Of a stretch of DNA of 64,000 nucleotides, positions 33,921 through 43,026 are shown piece by piece; position 1 is the first letter of the stretch; the number at the start of each line of letters is the position of its first letter. The position numbers and the translations under genes are program-made. Source of the stretch: Clostridium sp. (GTDB lineage Bacteria > Bacteroidota > Bacteroidia > Bacteroidales > Muribaculaceae); the NCBI GenBank assembly GCA_023666615.1, contig JAMPBQ010000005.1, forward strand, positions 1-64,000. The letters are read 5' to 3'. The notes beneath the pieces are model-generated. The model was not told where the DNA came from and ran no database searches. It saw only the letters and a program-made list of their open reading frames with translations.

Positions 33921-34327
33921 AAAGGAATATCACACTGGCCATGGCTGCCGCATGCGCAATATGGCAAGTCTCAGCCGCCGAGGCGGAATGGCTGAAATTC
34001 ACATCAAAAAGCGGAGATGAGACATTCTTGAAATCTAGCGGCCTCGTCATCACAAAGGCCAACGGAATGCTGTTGTGCTCAAGCCCCGCGGAAGAAATAT
34101 CACTGCCCCTCGACAACCTGGCATCGATGGAATTTACAAGCCGCAACGCCGGCGTGGCCGATGCCATCCTTGGCCAGGCCGAAGGCACAACAGAAGCCTA
34201 CTCAGCCAATGGCGTCCTGGTTGGCGTGTACCCCTCTCTGCAGCAAGCGCGCGAAGCCTTGTCGGCCCTGCATGGAGTGTTCTTGCTAAAGACAAAATCA
34301 CAAACAATTAAAATTACCTCAAAATGA
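33917..34327 (+). CDS. Small secreted protein with C-terminal sorting-like tail
   Basis: 136 residues. Signal peptide (MKRNITLAMAAACAIWQVSAAEA), a short beta-rich middle (ISLPLDNLASMEF), and a tail (AYSANGVLVGVYPSLQQAREAL...GVFLLKTKSQTIKI) resembling the last strands of type-A secretion/sorting tails. ATGA overlaps on both sides tie it to its neighbours. The middle resembles the short LxNLASMEF segment common in Bacteroidales exported proteins. Function unknown; probably acts with the downstream carbohydrate-binding protein. Confidence 0.8.
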   Translation: MKRNITLAMAAACAIWQVSAAEAEWLKFTSKSGDETFLKSSGLVITKANGMLLCSSPAEEISLPLDNLASMEFTSRNAGVADAILGQAEGTTEAYSANGVLVGVYPSLQQAREALSALHGVFLLKTKSQTIKITSK

Positions 34328-36237
34328 AGCGCCCTTGCATATTCCTCACCGCCATTTTGGCGCTCTGCCCACAAGCCTGGACGCAGACCCTCAATCTGGA
34401 AAAGGGCGGCGTAACATACAGCTTTGAAGCATCCAAGACAGGCGTGATGCATTTTGGCGAAGGAGGGACATCGATTTCAATAGGCGATGCGTTCACCTTT
34501 TCCATAGACGAATCCTCACGCATTTGGGTGGGAGACAACGCCGTTGAGGACAACGCTGTGGCCATCAGCTATGCCGGCTCGACAGCTAGCGTGAGTATCC
34601 CCGGAAACATCGCCCCGTATGTAACGGCTTCAGTGGACGGCGCCCACGTGGCTATAACGCAATCGCAGGCTGTGGGAGACAACACATGCGGAGAAATCAC
34701 ATACCAGCTTTCGGGGTCTTCTTCAGACGGCTCATTTTCCCTCACTGGCTCTTACAAGGCTTCGCTGGAATTGCTGGATCTCAGCCTGGCCAGCAGCCGC
34801 GGCGCCGCGCTTGACATCCAAAATGGCAAGCGCATATCCATCAGTTCGAAGAACGGGACGTCCAACACGCTTTCCGACTGCGCTTCGGGCAGCCAAAAAG
34901 GATGCATCGTGTGCAAGGGTCATCTCGAATTTAAGGGAAAAGGCTCTCTCTCGGTGGAAGGCAACGCCTCGCATGCAATCTACGCCAAGGAATACGTGGA
35001 GGTGAAGAATTGCGCCCTCACCATCACTAAGGCGGAGAAGGACGGCATCAACTGCACGCAATATTTCGCCATGGAAAGCGGCAAAGTGAATATAAGCGGC
35101 ACCGGCGATGATGGCATCCAGATAGACTACAAGGACGCTGAGAACCGTGAGACCGAGGACACTGGCTCATTCTCTATGGCCGGAGGCACTCTCACGATTT
35201 CCACCACGGCTGCCGCAGCCAAGGGCGTGAAGGCTGAAGGCCGCGCCACAATCAGCGGAGGCACGCTTGAGCTATCCACTTCCGGCACTGGCAAATGGGA
35301 TTCCGCCAAGCTCAAGACCAAGGCTGCGGCGTGCATCAGCTCTGACGAAGACATCATCATCACCGGCGGAAAGCTTTCGCTCACAGCCACTGGCGGAGGC
35401 GGCAAAGGCATGAGCTGCGACGGCAATCTCACCATCGACAATGGGGAAATCAGAATAAAGACCTCCGGCGGCGTATTCGCATACGTAAACAACAAGACGT
35501 ATGACAATTACACAGGAAACACTGATAAACTGAATAGCGACTACAAGTCCTCGCCGAAGGGCATCAAGGCCGACGGGAATATCACCGTGAACGATGGCAT
35601 AATCAACGTCACTTGCACCGGCAACGGAGGCGAGGGACTGGAAAGCAAGGCCATCATGACCATCAACGGAGGCACAATAAATGTAGCTTCAACCGATGAT
35701 TGCCTCAACAGCTCTAGCCACATGTACATCACCGGCGGAGACATCACGGCCGTGGCGTCGAAAAACGACGGCCTGGACTCCAATGGCAATATGTACATAA
35801 GCGGAGGCACTGTGCGCGCCTTTGGCTCTTCATCGCCTGAGTGCGGCATTGACGTGAATGAAGAGGAAAATTACAAGCTTTACTTCACGGGCGGCATAAT
35901 CCTGGGCGTCGGCGGCTCCAACTCCAAGCCTACCAACTCATCCTCTACCCAGCCTTACGTGACTTGCTCAATGAGCGTATCGAAGGGCCAGACCATCAGC
36001 GTAAAGTCAGGTTCGACTGTGCTTGCGTCGTTTGAGGTGCCCGACACCTACGCGGGCTCAAGCTCGCAGGGCGGCGGCCCCGGCGGATTCGGCCCCGGCG
36101 GATTTAGCGGAAGCGGCTCAAGCTTGATAATCAGCTGCCCTGGCCTCGTTTCCGGCACATCCTACACCATTACCAACGGCACATCTACGTCGACCGCCCG
36201 CGCCGCACAGTACGGCTCATCAGGCGGACGCCCGTAA
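34324..36237 (+). CDS. Secreted right-handed beta-helix carbohydrate-binding protein (Cthe_2159-like)
   Basis: 637 residues. Signal peptide (1-20), a beta-sandwich-like N-terminal part, then a long repetitive helix with recurring GGT(L/I)-x-(I/V) and GDDGI/NDG(I/L) turns: ISGTGDDGIQIDYKD, ADGNITVNDGIINVTCTGNGGEG, ISGGTVRAFGSSSPECGIDV. This matches the carbohydrate-binding family first described as Cthe_2159, an acidic-polysaccharide binder with a polysaccharide-lyase-like fold but no catalysis. A glycine-rich segment (GGGPGGFGPGGFSGSGSS) precedes a short C-terminal beta tail. Last gene of the operon; surface or periplasmic glycan binding is the likely role. Confidence 0.85.
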   Translation: MKRPCIFLTAILALCPQAWTQTLNLEKGGVTYSFEASKTGVMHFGEGGTSISIGDAFTFSIDESSRIWVGDNAVEDNAVAISYAGSTASVSIPGNIAPYVTASVDGAHVAITQSQAVGDNTCGEITYQLSGSSSDGSFSLTGSYKASLELLDLSLASSRGAALDIQNGKRISISSKNGTSNTLSDCASGSQKGCIVCKGHLEFKGKGSLSVEGNASHAIYAKEYVEVKNCALTITKAEKDGINCTQYFAMESGKVNISGTGDDGIQIDYKDAENRETEDTGSFSMAGGTLTISTTAAAAKGVKAEGRATISGGTLELSTSGTGKWDSAKLKTKAAACISSDEDIIITGGKLSLTATGGGGKGMSCDGNLTIDNGEIRIKTSGGVFAYVNNKTYDNYTGNTDKLNSDYKSSPKGIKADGNITVNDGIINVTCTGNGGEGLESKAIMTINGGTINVASTDDCLNSSSHMYITGGDITAVASKNDGLDSNGNMYISGGTVRAFGSSSPECGIDVNEEENYKLYFTGGIILGVGGSNSKPTNSSSTQPYVTCSMSVSKGQTISVKSGSTVLASFEVPDTYAGSSSQGGGPGGFGPGGFSGSGSSLIISCPGLVSGTSYTITNGTSTSTARAAQYGSSGGRP

Positions 36238-36372
36238 ATTCGATTACTCCATGCCAATTCTTTCGGTTTTGTTATTATAAACATCGAACACAGAGGCATT
36301 TTGGTTATTCTTCAAAAATTTTAAAGGAATATTGGAATCACCGCAGATTAGGGGGGATAACGTACAGGATTC

Positions 36373-36404
36373 TTTGGGAATGTGCGATTTTTTTCGTAAT
36401 TTTG
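36373..36404 (+). promoter_or_regulatory. Promoter of valS
   Basis: TTTG (36373-36376), 20-nt spacer, TAATTTTG (36397-36404): full consensus, 33 nt before the ATG. No T-box-like leader fits in that distance. Confidence 0.85.
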
Positions 36405-36437
36405 TGCCCTGATTAATTATTTTATAAGAGTTTCACA

Positions 36438-39149
36438 ATGGAAGAACTTGCCCCTAAATATTCTCCGGCTGAGGTCGAGGACAAATGGTATAAATATTGG
36501 GATGAGAACGGCCTGTTCCGTTCCGTGCCCGACGCACGCGAACCGTACACGATAGTCATTCCGCCGCCAAACGTAACGGGAATCCTGCACATGGGCCATA
36601 TGCTCAACAACACCATTCAGGACATCCTCGTGCGCAGGGCCCGCCAGGAGGGCAAGAACGCCCTTTGGGTGCCGGGCACTGACCATGCCTCAATTTCAAC
36701 CGAGACGAAGGTGATACAGAAACTGGCGAAGGAAGGCATCAAGAAGACCGACCTCACACGCGAGCAATTCCTGGAGCACGCTTGGGAGTGGACCAACAAG
36801 CACGGCGGCATAATTCTGCAGCAGCTGCGCAAGCTGGGCGCCTCGTGTGACTGGAGCCGCACGGCTTTCACCATGGACGACATCCGCTCGAAGAGCGTGA
36901 TAAAGGTGTTCTGCGACCTATATGACAAGGGCCTTATCTACCGCGGCCTGCGCATGGTGAACTGGGACCCCGAAAACCGCACGGCCATCAGCGACGATGA
37001 GGTATTCTATGTTGATGAGCATTCAAAGCTTTATTATCTGAAATATTACATTGCCGACGACGATATGAGCGGCGAGACCGGCGACGAAGCCGAAGTGGTG
37101 CATCGCGACGCCCAGGGCCGCCGCTACGCCGTGGTTGCCACTACCCGCCCTGAGACAATCATGGGCGATACGGCCATGTGCATCAACCCCAAGGACCCAA
37201 AGAACGCATGGCTTAAGGGCAAGAAGGTGATTGTGCCGCTGGTGGGGCGCGTTATCCCCGTCATCGAGGACCGCTACGTGGAGGTTGACTTCGGCACCGG
37301 CTGCCTGAAGGTGACCCCCGCCCACGACAAGAATGACCAAATGCTGGGCAAGGCGCACAACCTTGAGACCATCGACATATTCAATGACGATGCCACGGTC
37401 AATGAGGCCGGAGCTTGCTCCGAGCCCACAAAGAAATTCCTCGGCATGGACCGCTTCGCCGTGCGCGAGCAGATTGCAAAGGACCTCGCAGAGGCCGGCC
37501 TGATGGAAAAAATCGAGGATTATGAGAACAAGGTGGGATGCAGCGAGCGCACCAAGGTGCCCATCGAGCCCAAGCTCTCTGAGCAGTGGTTCATATCGAT
37601 GAAGCATTTCGCCGAGATTTCGCTTGGCCCGGTAATGGACGACTACATCAAATTTGTGCCCGAGAAATACAAGACCACCTACCGCATTTGGCTGGAGAAC
37701 ATCCAGGACTGGTGCATCAGCCGCCAGCTGTGGTGGGGCCACCGCATTCCGGCCTACTACTACGAGGATAAGGACGGAAAGACATGCATCGCCGTGGCCG
37801 AGACCGCCGAGCTGGCCCTCGAAAAGGCGCGCAAGGACAGCGGCATGCCAGAGCTCAAGGCCGAAGACCTGCGCCAAGACCCCGACGCGCTTGACACGTG
37901 GTTCTCAAGCTGGCTATGGCCAATCTCCCTCTTCAACGGCATCCTTGACCCGGGCAACGAGGAGATGAAATATTACTATCCGACGTCCACCTTGGTCACC
38001 GGGCCCGACATTATCTTCTTCTGGGTGGCGCGCATGATCATGGCCGGATACGAATACGCGGGCGACAAGCCTTTCTCCAACGTATACTTCACCGGCATCG
38101 TGCGCGACTCGATAGGCCGCAAGATGTCGAAGATGCTCGGCAACTCGCCCGACCCGCTTGAGCTCATAGCCAAATACGGCGCCGACGGAGTGCGCATGGG
38201 CCTGATGCTCGCCGCTCCGGCCGGCAACGACATAATGTACGATGACAAGCTAGTGGAGCAAGGGCGAAACTTCTGCAACAAGATATGGAACGCCTTCCGC
38301 CTGGTAAAGGGCTGGGAAGTGAGCGGCAACATCCCACAGCCGGAAAGCTCGAAGGCCGCGATCGCATGGTTTGAGGCCCAGCTCAACAAAACTGTGGCCG
38401 AAGTTGAAGATTCGCTTTCAAAATTCCGCCTTAACGAGGCTCTGATGGCCATTTACCGCCTCTTCTGGGACGAATTTTCATCCTGGTACCTTGAGATGGT
38501 AAAGCCTGCCTACCAGCAGCCAATCGACCGCGCCACCTACGACGCCACCATGCGCTATTTCGACGAACTCCTGCGCCTCCTGCACCCCTTCATGCCCTTC
38601 ATCACCGAAGAGCTGTGGCAGCATCTGGCCCAGCGCGCAGAAGGAGAATCGATAATGTACGCTCCCGTGGCCAAGGCGGCTCCATTCAACGCCGAAACAA
38701 TAGCGCAAATGGAGACCGCCAAGGACATCGTGGCCGGCGTGCGTGGCGTAAGGGCGCAGAAAAATATCCCTTCGAAGGAAGCTTTAGCGCTCAACATCGT
38801 GGGTGCCCCCTCCCCCGCCTTTGAAAGCGTAATCAAGAAGCTGGCCAACCTGTCGGCAATCAACGCCGAGGCCGAAAAGGACGCCGCTGCCGCCACATTC
38901 ATGGTGGGCACCACGGAATTCAACGTGCCCTTGGCTGACCAAATCGACGTAGAGGCGGAGCTCGAAAAGCTAAACAAAGACCTTGATTACCTCGAAGGAT
39001 TCAAAAAATCAGTTGAGAAGAAGCTTAGCAACGAGCGGTTTGTCAACAACGCCCCGGCGGCAGTGGTTGACAATGAGCGCAACAAACTGGCCGACGCCAC
39101 CCAAAAAATCGAGGCCATAAAGGCGACGATCGCCGCCCTGTCAAAATAA
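36438..39149 (+). CDS. valS: Valyl-tRNA synthetase
   Basis: 903-residue class Ia synthetase charging tRNA-Val. HIGH-type signature [15 protein letters not shown] (about 37-51), editing CP1 domain ([18 protein letters not shown] near 235-252), [28 protein letters not shown] (KMSKS-type loop, near 558), and a C-terminal coiled coil ([19 protein letters not shown]...) that binds tRNA. Full length. Confidence 0.99.
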   Translation: MEELAPKYSPAEVEDKWYKYWDENGLFRSVPDAREPYTIVIPPPNVTGILHMGHMLNNTIQDILVRRARQEGKNALWVPGTDHASISTETKVIQKLAKEGIKKTDLTREQFLEHAWEWTNKHGGIILQQLRKLGASCDWSRTAFTMDDIRSKSVIKVFCDLYDKGLIYRGLRMVNWDPENRTAISDDEVFYVDEHSKLYYLKYYIADDDMSGETGDEAEVVHRDAQGRRYAVVATTRPETIMGDTAMCINPKDPKNAWLKGKKVIVPLVGRVIPVIEDRYVEVDFGTGCLKVTPAHDKNDQMLGKAHNLETIDIFNDDATVNEAGACSEPTKKFLGMDRFAVREQIAKDLAEAGLMEKIEDYENKVGCSERTKVPIEPKLSEQWFISMKHFAEISLGPVMDDYIKFVPEKYKTTYRIWLENIQDWCISRQLWWGHRIPAYYYEDKDGKTCIAVAETAELALEKARKDSGMPELKAEDLRQDPDALDTWFSSWLWPISLFNGILDPGNEEMKYYYPTSTLVTGPDIIFFWVARMIMAGYEYAGDKPFSNVYFTGIVRDSIGRKMSKMLGNSPDPLELIAKYGADGVRMGLMLAAPAGNDIMYDDKLVEQGRNFCNKIWNAFRLVKGWEVSGNIPQPESSKAAIAWFEAQLNKTVAEVEDSLSKFRLNEALMAIYRLFWDEFSSWYLEMVKPAYQQPIDRATYDATMRYFDELLRLLHPFMPFITEELWQHLAQRAEGESIMYAPVAKAAPFNAETIAQMETAKDIVAGVRGVRAQKNIPSKEALALNIVGAPSPAFESVIKKLANLSAINAEAEKDAAAATFMVGTTEFNVPLADQIDVEAELEKLNKDLDYLEGFKKSVEKKLSNERFVNNAPAAVVDNERNKLADATQKIEAIKATIAALSK

Positions 39150-39167
39150 ACGGCACCGACTTCGCCT

Positions 39168-39743
39168 ATGAGCAAACTGTATTGGCAGTTATTCGCCACA
39201 TTCTTCAAAATCGGGGCGTTCACCTTTGGAGGCGGATGGGCCATGATCTCAATAATCGAGAGGGAGATTGTGGACAAGCGCAAGTGGATACCAAAGGATG
39301 AATTTCTCGACCTGCTGGCCGTGGCCCAGTCCATGCCTGGCATTCTGGCCGTGAACATATCAGTGTCGGTGGGCGACAACGTGATGGGCAAGCGCGGGAG
39401 CGCCTGCGCCGCACTGGGCACCATCCTGCCGTCGTTCCTGATGATTCTGGCAATCGCCATCTTCCTTACGCCGGAAATGATCAGCCAAAACCCCACGGTG
39501 TCGGCCATATTCAAGGGCATCCGCCCGGCGGTGGTGGCACTGATCATAGCTCCCGTGCTCACCACGGCTAAGGCCGCCAAGCTCAACTGGAAAACGGCCG
39601 CAATCCCCGTTGTTGTGGCTCTGACCATATGGTCGAAATTGCCCGTGGTGTCCAACCCCATACTTTGGATTGTGCTTGGAGGCCTGGGCGGCTGGCTTGT
39701 GTTCAGGCATGCCATGAAAGGCGGAAAGGAGGGCAAGGCATGA
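39168..39743 (+). CDS. Chromate-transporter family protein, N-terminal half
   Basis: 191-residue membrane protein of the ChrA half-size type, with the signature FFKIGAFTFGGGWAMISIIEREIV and QSMPGILAVNISVSVGDNVMG. Half-size ChrA proteins act as pairs, and its partner overlaps by 4 nt. Chromate efflux is the annotated function of the family, but in gut anaerobes the real substrate is unknown. It starts 18 nt after valS and probably shares its transcript. Confidence 0.9.
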   Translation: MSKLYWQLFATFFKIGAFTFGGGWAMISIIEREIVDKRKWIPKDEFLDLLAVAQSMPGILAVNISVSVGDNVMGKRGSACAALGTILPSFLMILAIAIFLTPEMISQNPTVSAIFKGIRPAVVALIIAPVLTTAKAAKLNWKTAAIPVVVALTIWSKLPVVSNPILWIVLGGLGGWLVFRHAMKGGKEGKA

Positions 39744-40309
39744 TCTACCTAAAGCTGCTTTGGAGCTATTTCAAGATAGGCATATTCGGCTTTGGCGGCG
39801 GCTACGCCATGCTGGCGCTGATAGAGCGCGAAATAGTGGGCCAAGGGTGGATCACCGAAAAGGTGTTCACCGACATAGTGGCCATCTCGCAGATGACGCC
39901 AGGCCCCATCGGCATCAATTCCGCCACGTACATAGGCTATGTCGTGCCCCAGGGGGCGTCGGAGGCCTTCGCCTCGCCCTTCTGGGGAATACTCGGGTCG
40001 ATGCTCTGCACGCTTGTGGTGGTACTCCCGTCGTCGCTGCTCGTGCTCTTCGCCAGCCATTTCATACGCAAGCACCACGAGAGCGGAGCCGTCAAGGGCA
40101 TATTTGCGGGCCTTCGGCCGGTGGTGGTGGGGCTCATTGCCTCGGCGGCGCTTCTTCTGATGAACAGCGATAACTTCGGGGCTGACGCCTATAGCCAGAT
40201 TTGGAGCATAACGATATGCGTCGCGGCATTTTGCGCCGTGTATTTCACCAAGATGCACCCTATTTTCGCGATAATCGCCGCCGGAGTGGCCGGCCTGTTT
40301 ATATTTTGA
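39740..40309 (+). CDS. Chromate-transporter family protein, second half
   Basis: 189-residue partner with its own signature YFKIGIFGFGGGYAMLALIEREIV and QMTPGPIGINSATYIGY, then four or more hydrophobic segments. The ATG at 39740 overlaps the preceding stop (ATGA); the frame extends upstream but the longer version would bury the conserved N-terminus. Together the two halves equal one full-length ChrA. Confidence 0.9.
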   Translation: MIYLKLLWSYFKIGIFGFGGGYAMLALIEREIVGQGWITEKVFTDIVAISQMTPGPIGINSATYIGYVVPQGASEAFASPFWGILGSMLCTLVVVLPSSLLVLFASHFIRKHHESGAVKGIFAGLRPVVVGLIASAALLLMNSDNFGADAYSQIWSITICVAAFCAVYFTKMHPIFAIIAAGVAGLFIF

Positions 40310-40311
40310 TT

Positions 40312-41598
40312 ATGGACGAAGCATACAGGAAAACCACCGAATGGCTTTTTGGGCAGCTGCCAATGTTCTCTAAAATCGGAGCCGGAGCCTACAAGCCCGG
40401 CCTGGATACGGCCAAGGCGCTTTCAAAGGCATTTGGAGACAAGCATAGGAAATTCAAAACGATACACATAGCGGGCACCAACGGCAAGGGAAGCACGTCG
40501 CATATGCTGGCCTCATGCCTGGCCGCGGCGGGCTATAAGACTGGGCTTTACACATCGCCACACCTTGTGGATTTCCGCGAGAGGATGCGCATTAACGGCG
40601 AGATGATTTCAGAGGGGGAGGTGGTGGACTTCACTGAGCGCTACCGCAGGATGAATCTGGGTTGCAGCCCGTCATTCTTCGAGCTCACCACCATTATGGC
40701 CTTCGACTTCTTCGCGCGACAAAACGCGGACATAGCCGTGATTGAGACGGGACTGGGCGGACGCCTTGACACCACCAACATCATCACGCCCATATTGTCT
40801 ATAATCACCAACGTATCGCTGGAGCACACCGCCCTCCTTGGCGACACTATCGAACAGATAGCCCGGGAAAAGGCCGGAATCATGAAGCCAAGCGTGCCGG
40901 TGGTGATAGGCGAGGCCGACGAGCTTGTGAGGCCGGTCTTTGCCGAGGCCGCCGCCGAGGCCTACGCGCCCATAACCTTCGCCGAGGACCATAGAATAAA
41001 TTGCGCGGAGCTGGCCGACGGCCGCTATGCCTTCAGCCTCTACCCATTCGGGGCGCCCGCGATGGCCTGCGACCTTGAGGGAGAATGGCAGAAGAAAAAC
41101 GCTCTGACCGCAATAACGGCCCTGCGCCTTCTACGCGAGGACTGCGGGCTATGCATCCCCGACACGGCCATAGCCGAAGGCCTGGCCGACGTGCAAGGGC
41201 GCACCGGCCTGCAGGGCAGATGGATGCGCATGGGCGAAAATCCGGAAATAATATGCGATACGGGGCACAACCCCGGAGCGTGGGCCTGCCTCGCTCCCAG
41301 GCTCGCGAAGATGGCGCGTGAGAAAACTCTGCGGGTGGTGATAGGATTCGCCAACGACAAGGATGTGGATTCGATATTCGCTTCGCTTCCGAAAGAGGCC
41401 ATCTACTATTTGGCGCAGCCCGATTGCCGCAGAGCCAGGCCTTCGACGGAATTGCTGGAAATAGCTAGGGCAAATTCCCTGCAAGCCAAGGCGTACGCGA
41501 CAGTGGCCGAGGCCTTGGCGGCTGCCAAGGCGGATGCCTCGCCGGCCGACGCCATATTTGTGGGCGGCAGCAATTTCGTTGTGGCCGAGGCGCTATAG
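40312..41598 (+). CDS. folC: Bifunctional folylpolyglutamate synthase/dihydrofolate synthase
   Basis: 428-residue Mur-ligase-fold ATPase adding glutamate to dihydropteroate or folates. Features: P-loop HIAGTNGKGSTSHM, YTSPHLVDFRERM, ETGLGGRLDTTN, LEHTALLGDTIEQIAREKAGIMK, and the C-terminal DTGHNPGAW. Length and order are normal. Begins 2 nt after the transporter stop. Its 3' end overlaps the convergent agmatine-deiminase gene by 6 nt. Confidence 0.97.
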   Translation: MDEAYRKTTEWLFGQLPMFSKIGAGAYKPGLDTAKALSKAFGDKHRKFKTIHIAGTNGKGSTSHMLASCLAAAGYKTGLYTSPHLVDFRERMRINGEMISEGEVVDFTERYRRMNLGCSPSFFELTTIMAFDFFARQNADIAVIETGLGGRLDTTNIITPILSIITNVSLEHTALLGDTIEQIAREKAGIMKPSVPVVIGEADELVRPVFAEAAAEAYAPITFAEDHRINCAELADGRYAFSLYPFGAPAMACDLEGEWQKKNALTAITALRLLREDCGLCIPDTAIAEGLADVQGRTGLQGRWMRMGENPEIICDTGHNPGAWACLAPRLAKMAREKTLRVVIGFANDKDVDSIFASLPKEAIYYLAQPDCRRARPSTELLEIARANSLQAKAYATVAEALAAAKADASPADAIFVGGSNFVVAEAL

Positions 41599-42621
41599 CA
41601 GCTGCATTGTGGCGCAGTGGAGGCTGCCATGCTGCCTGATTAGGGCGCGGCAGTCGATTGGCACAATCTCCATCTGCGGCGCGGCCTTTGCCAGAGCGCC
41701 GATGGCCATTTGGTCATATTTTGGCTGTCCGTAGGTGGGGAGAAGGATTGCGCCGTTGAGCAAGAGGAAATTGGCGTAGGTGGCGGGGAGCCGCTGGCCG
41801 TCCTCATCATAAATGGCGTCGGGGATATAGAGCGGAACGAGGTCGTAAGGGTCGCCCTTTGAGTTTTTAGCCAATAATAGCTCACACTCCATATGCTGCA
41901 AATCAATGAAATGTTCATCATCCGCCCTGTCGCATGCGGCATATGCGATCTTGCCGCCGGGAAGGAAGCGGGCCAGGGTATCTACATGGCTGTCAGTGTC
42001 ATCGCCGGTCAAATGCCCGTGCTCGAGCCAAATTTGGCCCACAGCGCCGAGCGTCTGCCGCAGCTTAAGTTCAATTTCCTTGCGGGAGAGAGCGCCGTTG
42101 CGGTTGGGCGAGAGCAGGCACTCGGCCGTGGTGAGTAGCGTGCCGTCCTCATCAATATCGATAGAGCCTCCTTCAAGGGTGAAACTCAGCTCATTGCGAT
42201 AATCCGCTTTTGGGAAAAGCCCCATCTTCAGCATGCGGCCCGTAATCATATTGTCAAGGTTGGCGGCGAATTTCAAGCCCCATCCATTGAACTGGAAGTC
42301 GTTGATTGTCACCCTTCCGTCGGGAGAAACGGTGCTGATTGGCCCAAAATCCCGCGCCCACGTGTCGTTTGTGGGCATCTCCACGAATATTATGCGGCGC
42401 AGGTTTGCGCCCCTGCGCATAAGGAATTCGCAGGGTTCGTTTGGCTCCGGCGCCAGCATCACCACCGCCGCGCGCCGGGAAATGGCCATGGCGATGCGCG
42501 CAATGCAGTCCTGCGCCTCATCAAGCATGTATGCCCAATCCGTGCCGGCGTGCGGCCAAGCGAGAATCACGGCTCGGCAAGGTTCCCATTCGGCGGGCCA
42601 ACGCCTCTCACTCCTCATCAT
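41593..42621 (-). CDS. Agmatine deiminase / peptidylarginine-deiminase family protein
   Basis: 342 residues of pentein fold. Catalytic features: NDTWARDFGP (substrate Asp), TLEGGSIDID (Glu), WLEHGHLTGDDTDSHVD (His and Asp) and C-terminal HGSLHCATMQL with the nucleophilic Cys. The likely reaction is agmatine to N-carbamoylputrescine plus ammonia (polyamine route), though secreted PPAD-type relatives act on peptides. No signal peptide is seen, favouring a cytoplasmic agmatine deiminase. The start at 42621 (or 42618) overlaps the upstream small gene by 14 nt. Confidence 0.9.
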   Translation of the reverse strand: MMRSERRWPAEWEPCRAVILAWPHAGTDWAYMLDEAQDCIARIAMAISRRAAVVMLAPEPNEPCEFLMRRGANLRRIIFVEMPTNDTWARDFGPISTVSPDGRVTINDFQFNGWGLKFAANLDNMITGRMLKMGLFPKADYRNELSFTLEGGSIDIDEDGTLLTTAECLLSPNRNGALSRKEIELKLRQTLGAVGQIWLEHGHLTGDDTDSHVDTLARFLPGGKIAYAACDRADDEHFIDLQHMECELLLAKNSKGDPYDLVPLYIPDAIYDEDGQRLPATYANFLLLNGAILLPTYGQPKYDQMAIGALAKAAPQMEIVPIDCRALIRQHGSLHCATMQLL

Positions 42622-42844
42622 AATCAGAAAGAGTGTTCCACACAAGCTCTTGATTGTCTCGATATTCCTCGCAGAAATCGCGGAATCCGCAGCGCTCTGA
42701 GCTGCCATTTTCGTGGCACCATTCGCTGTAGGCGGCCTTCAGCTGATGATCCTCGGCCACGAATTTCTTAAATTCCGATTCCGCTATGTCGATGCTTCTG
42801 TTTTGATTCAATAAGTCGATAAAAAACTGTTCGATATCTTCCAT
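42608..42844 (-). CDS. Small acidic hypothetical protein
   Basis: 78 residues from the ATG at 42844 (MEDIEQFFIDLLNQNRSI), all helical in appearance and acidic at the end (LSDYDEE). It has two cysteines near the middle (EWCHENGSSERCGFRDFCEEY adds a third). The overlapping start of the deiminase gene suggests coupling. No family recognised. The longer frame upstream lacks coding character. Confidence 0.7.
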   Translation of the reverse strand: MEDIEQFFIDLLNQNRSIDIAESEFKKFVAEDHQLKAAYSEWCHENGSSERCGFRDFCEEYRDNQELVWNTLSDYDEE

Positions 42845-43026
42845 TGATTTTGGTATCAGAGAAATTGCGTATGATTTTTCGTATGAATTTTGCGCGAAGT
42901 TAAAAATTACAGCAATACAATCCAAAAAATTTCACATTTTTAACTAAACCGCAAACAAATATTTGAGAATTGACCAAATGACAACCAAATTTTTGACACA
43001 TACTTTAGTTATATAAAAACATGTTT

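Noticed and set aside
37023-37877. Long minus-strand frame opposite valS
   Set aside because: Shadow of valS; composition and lack of a plausible start context argue against a gene.
39168-40309. Frameshifted single chromate transporter
   Set aside because: Each half has its own complete family signature and the ATGA overlap is clean, which fits the known paired half-size form.
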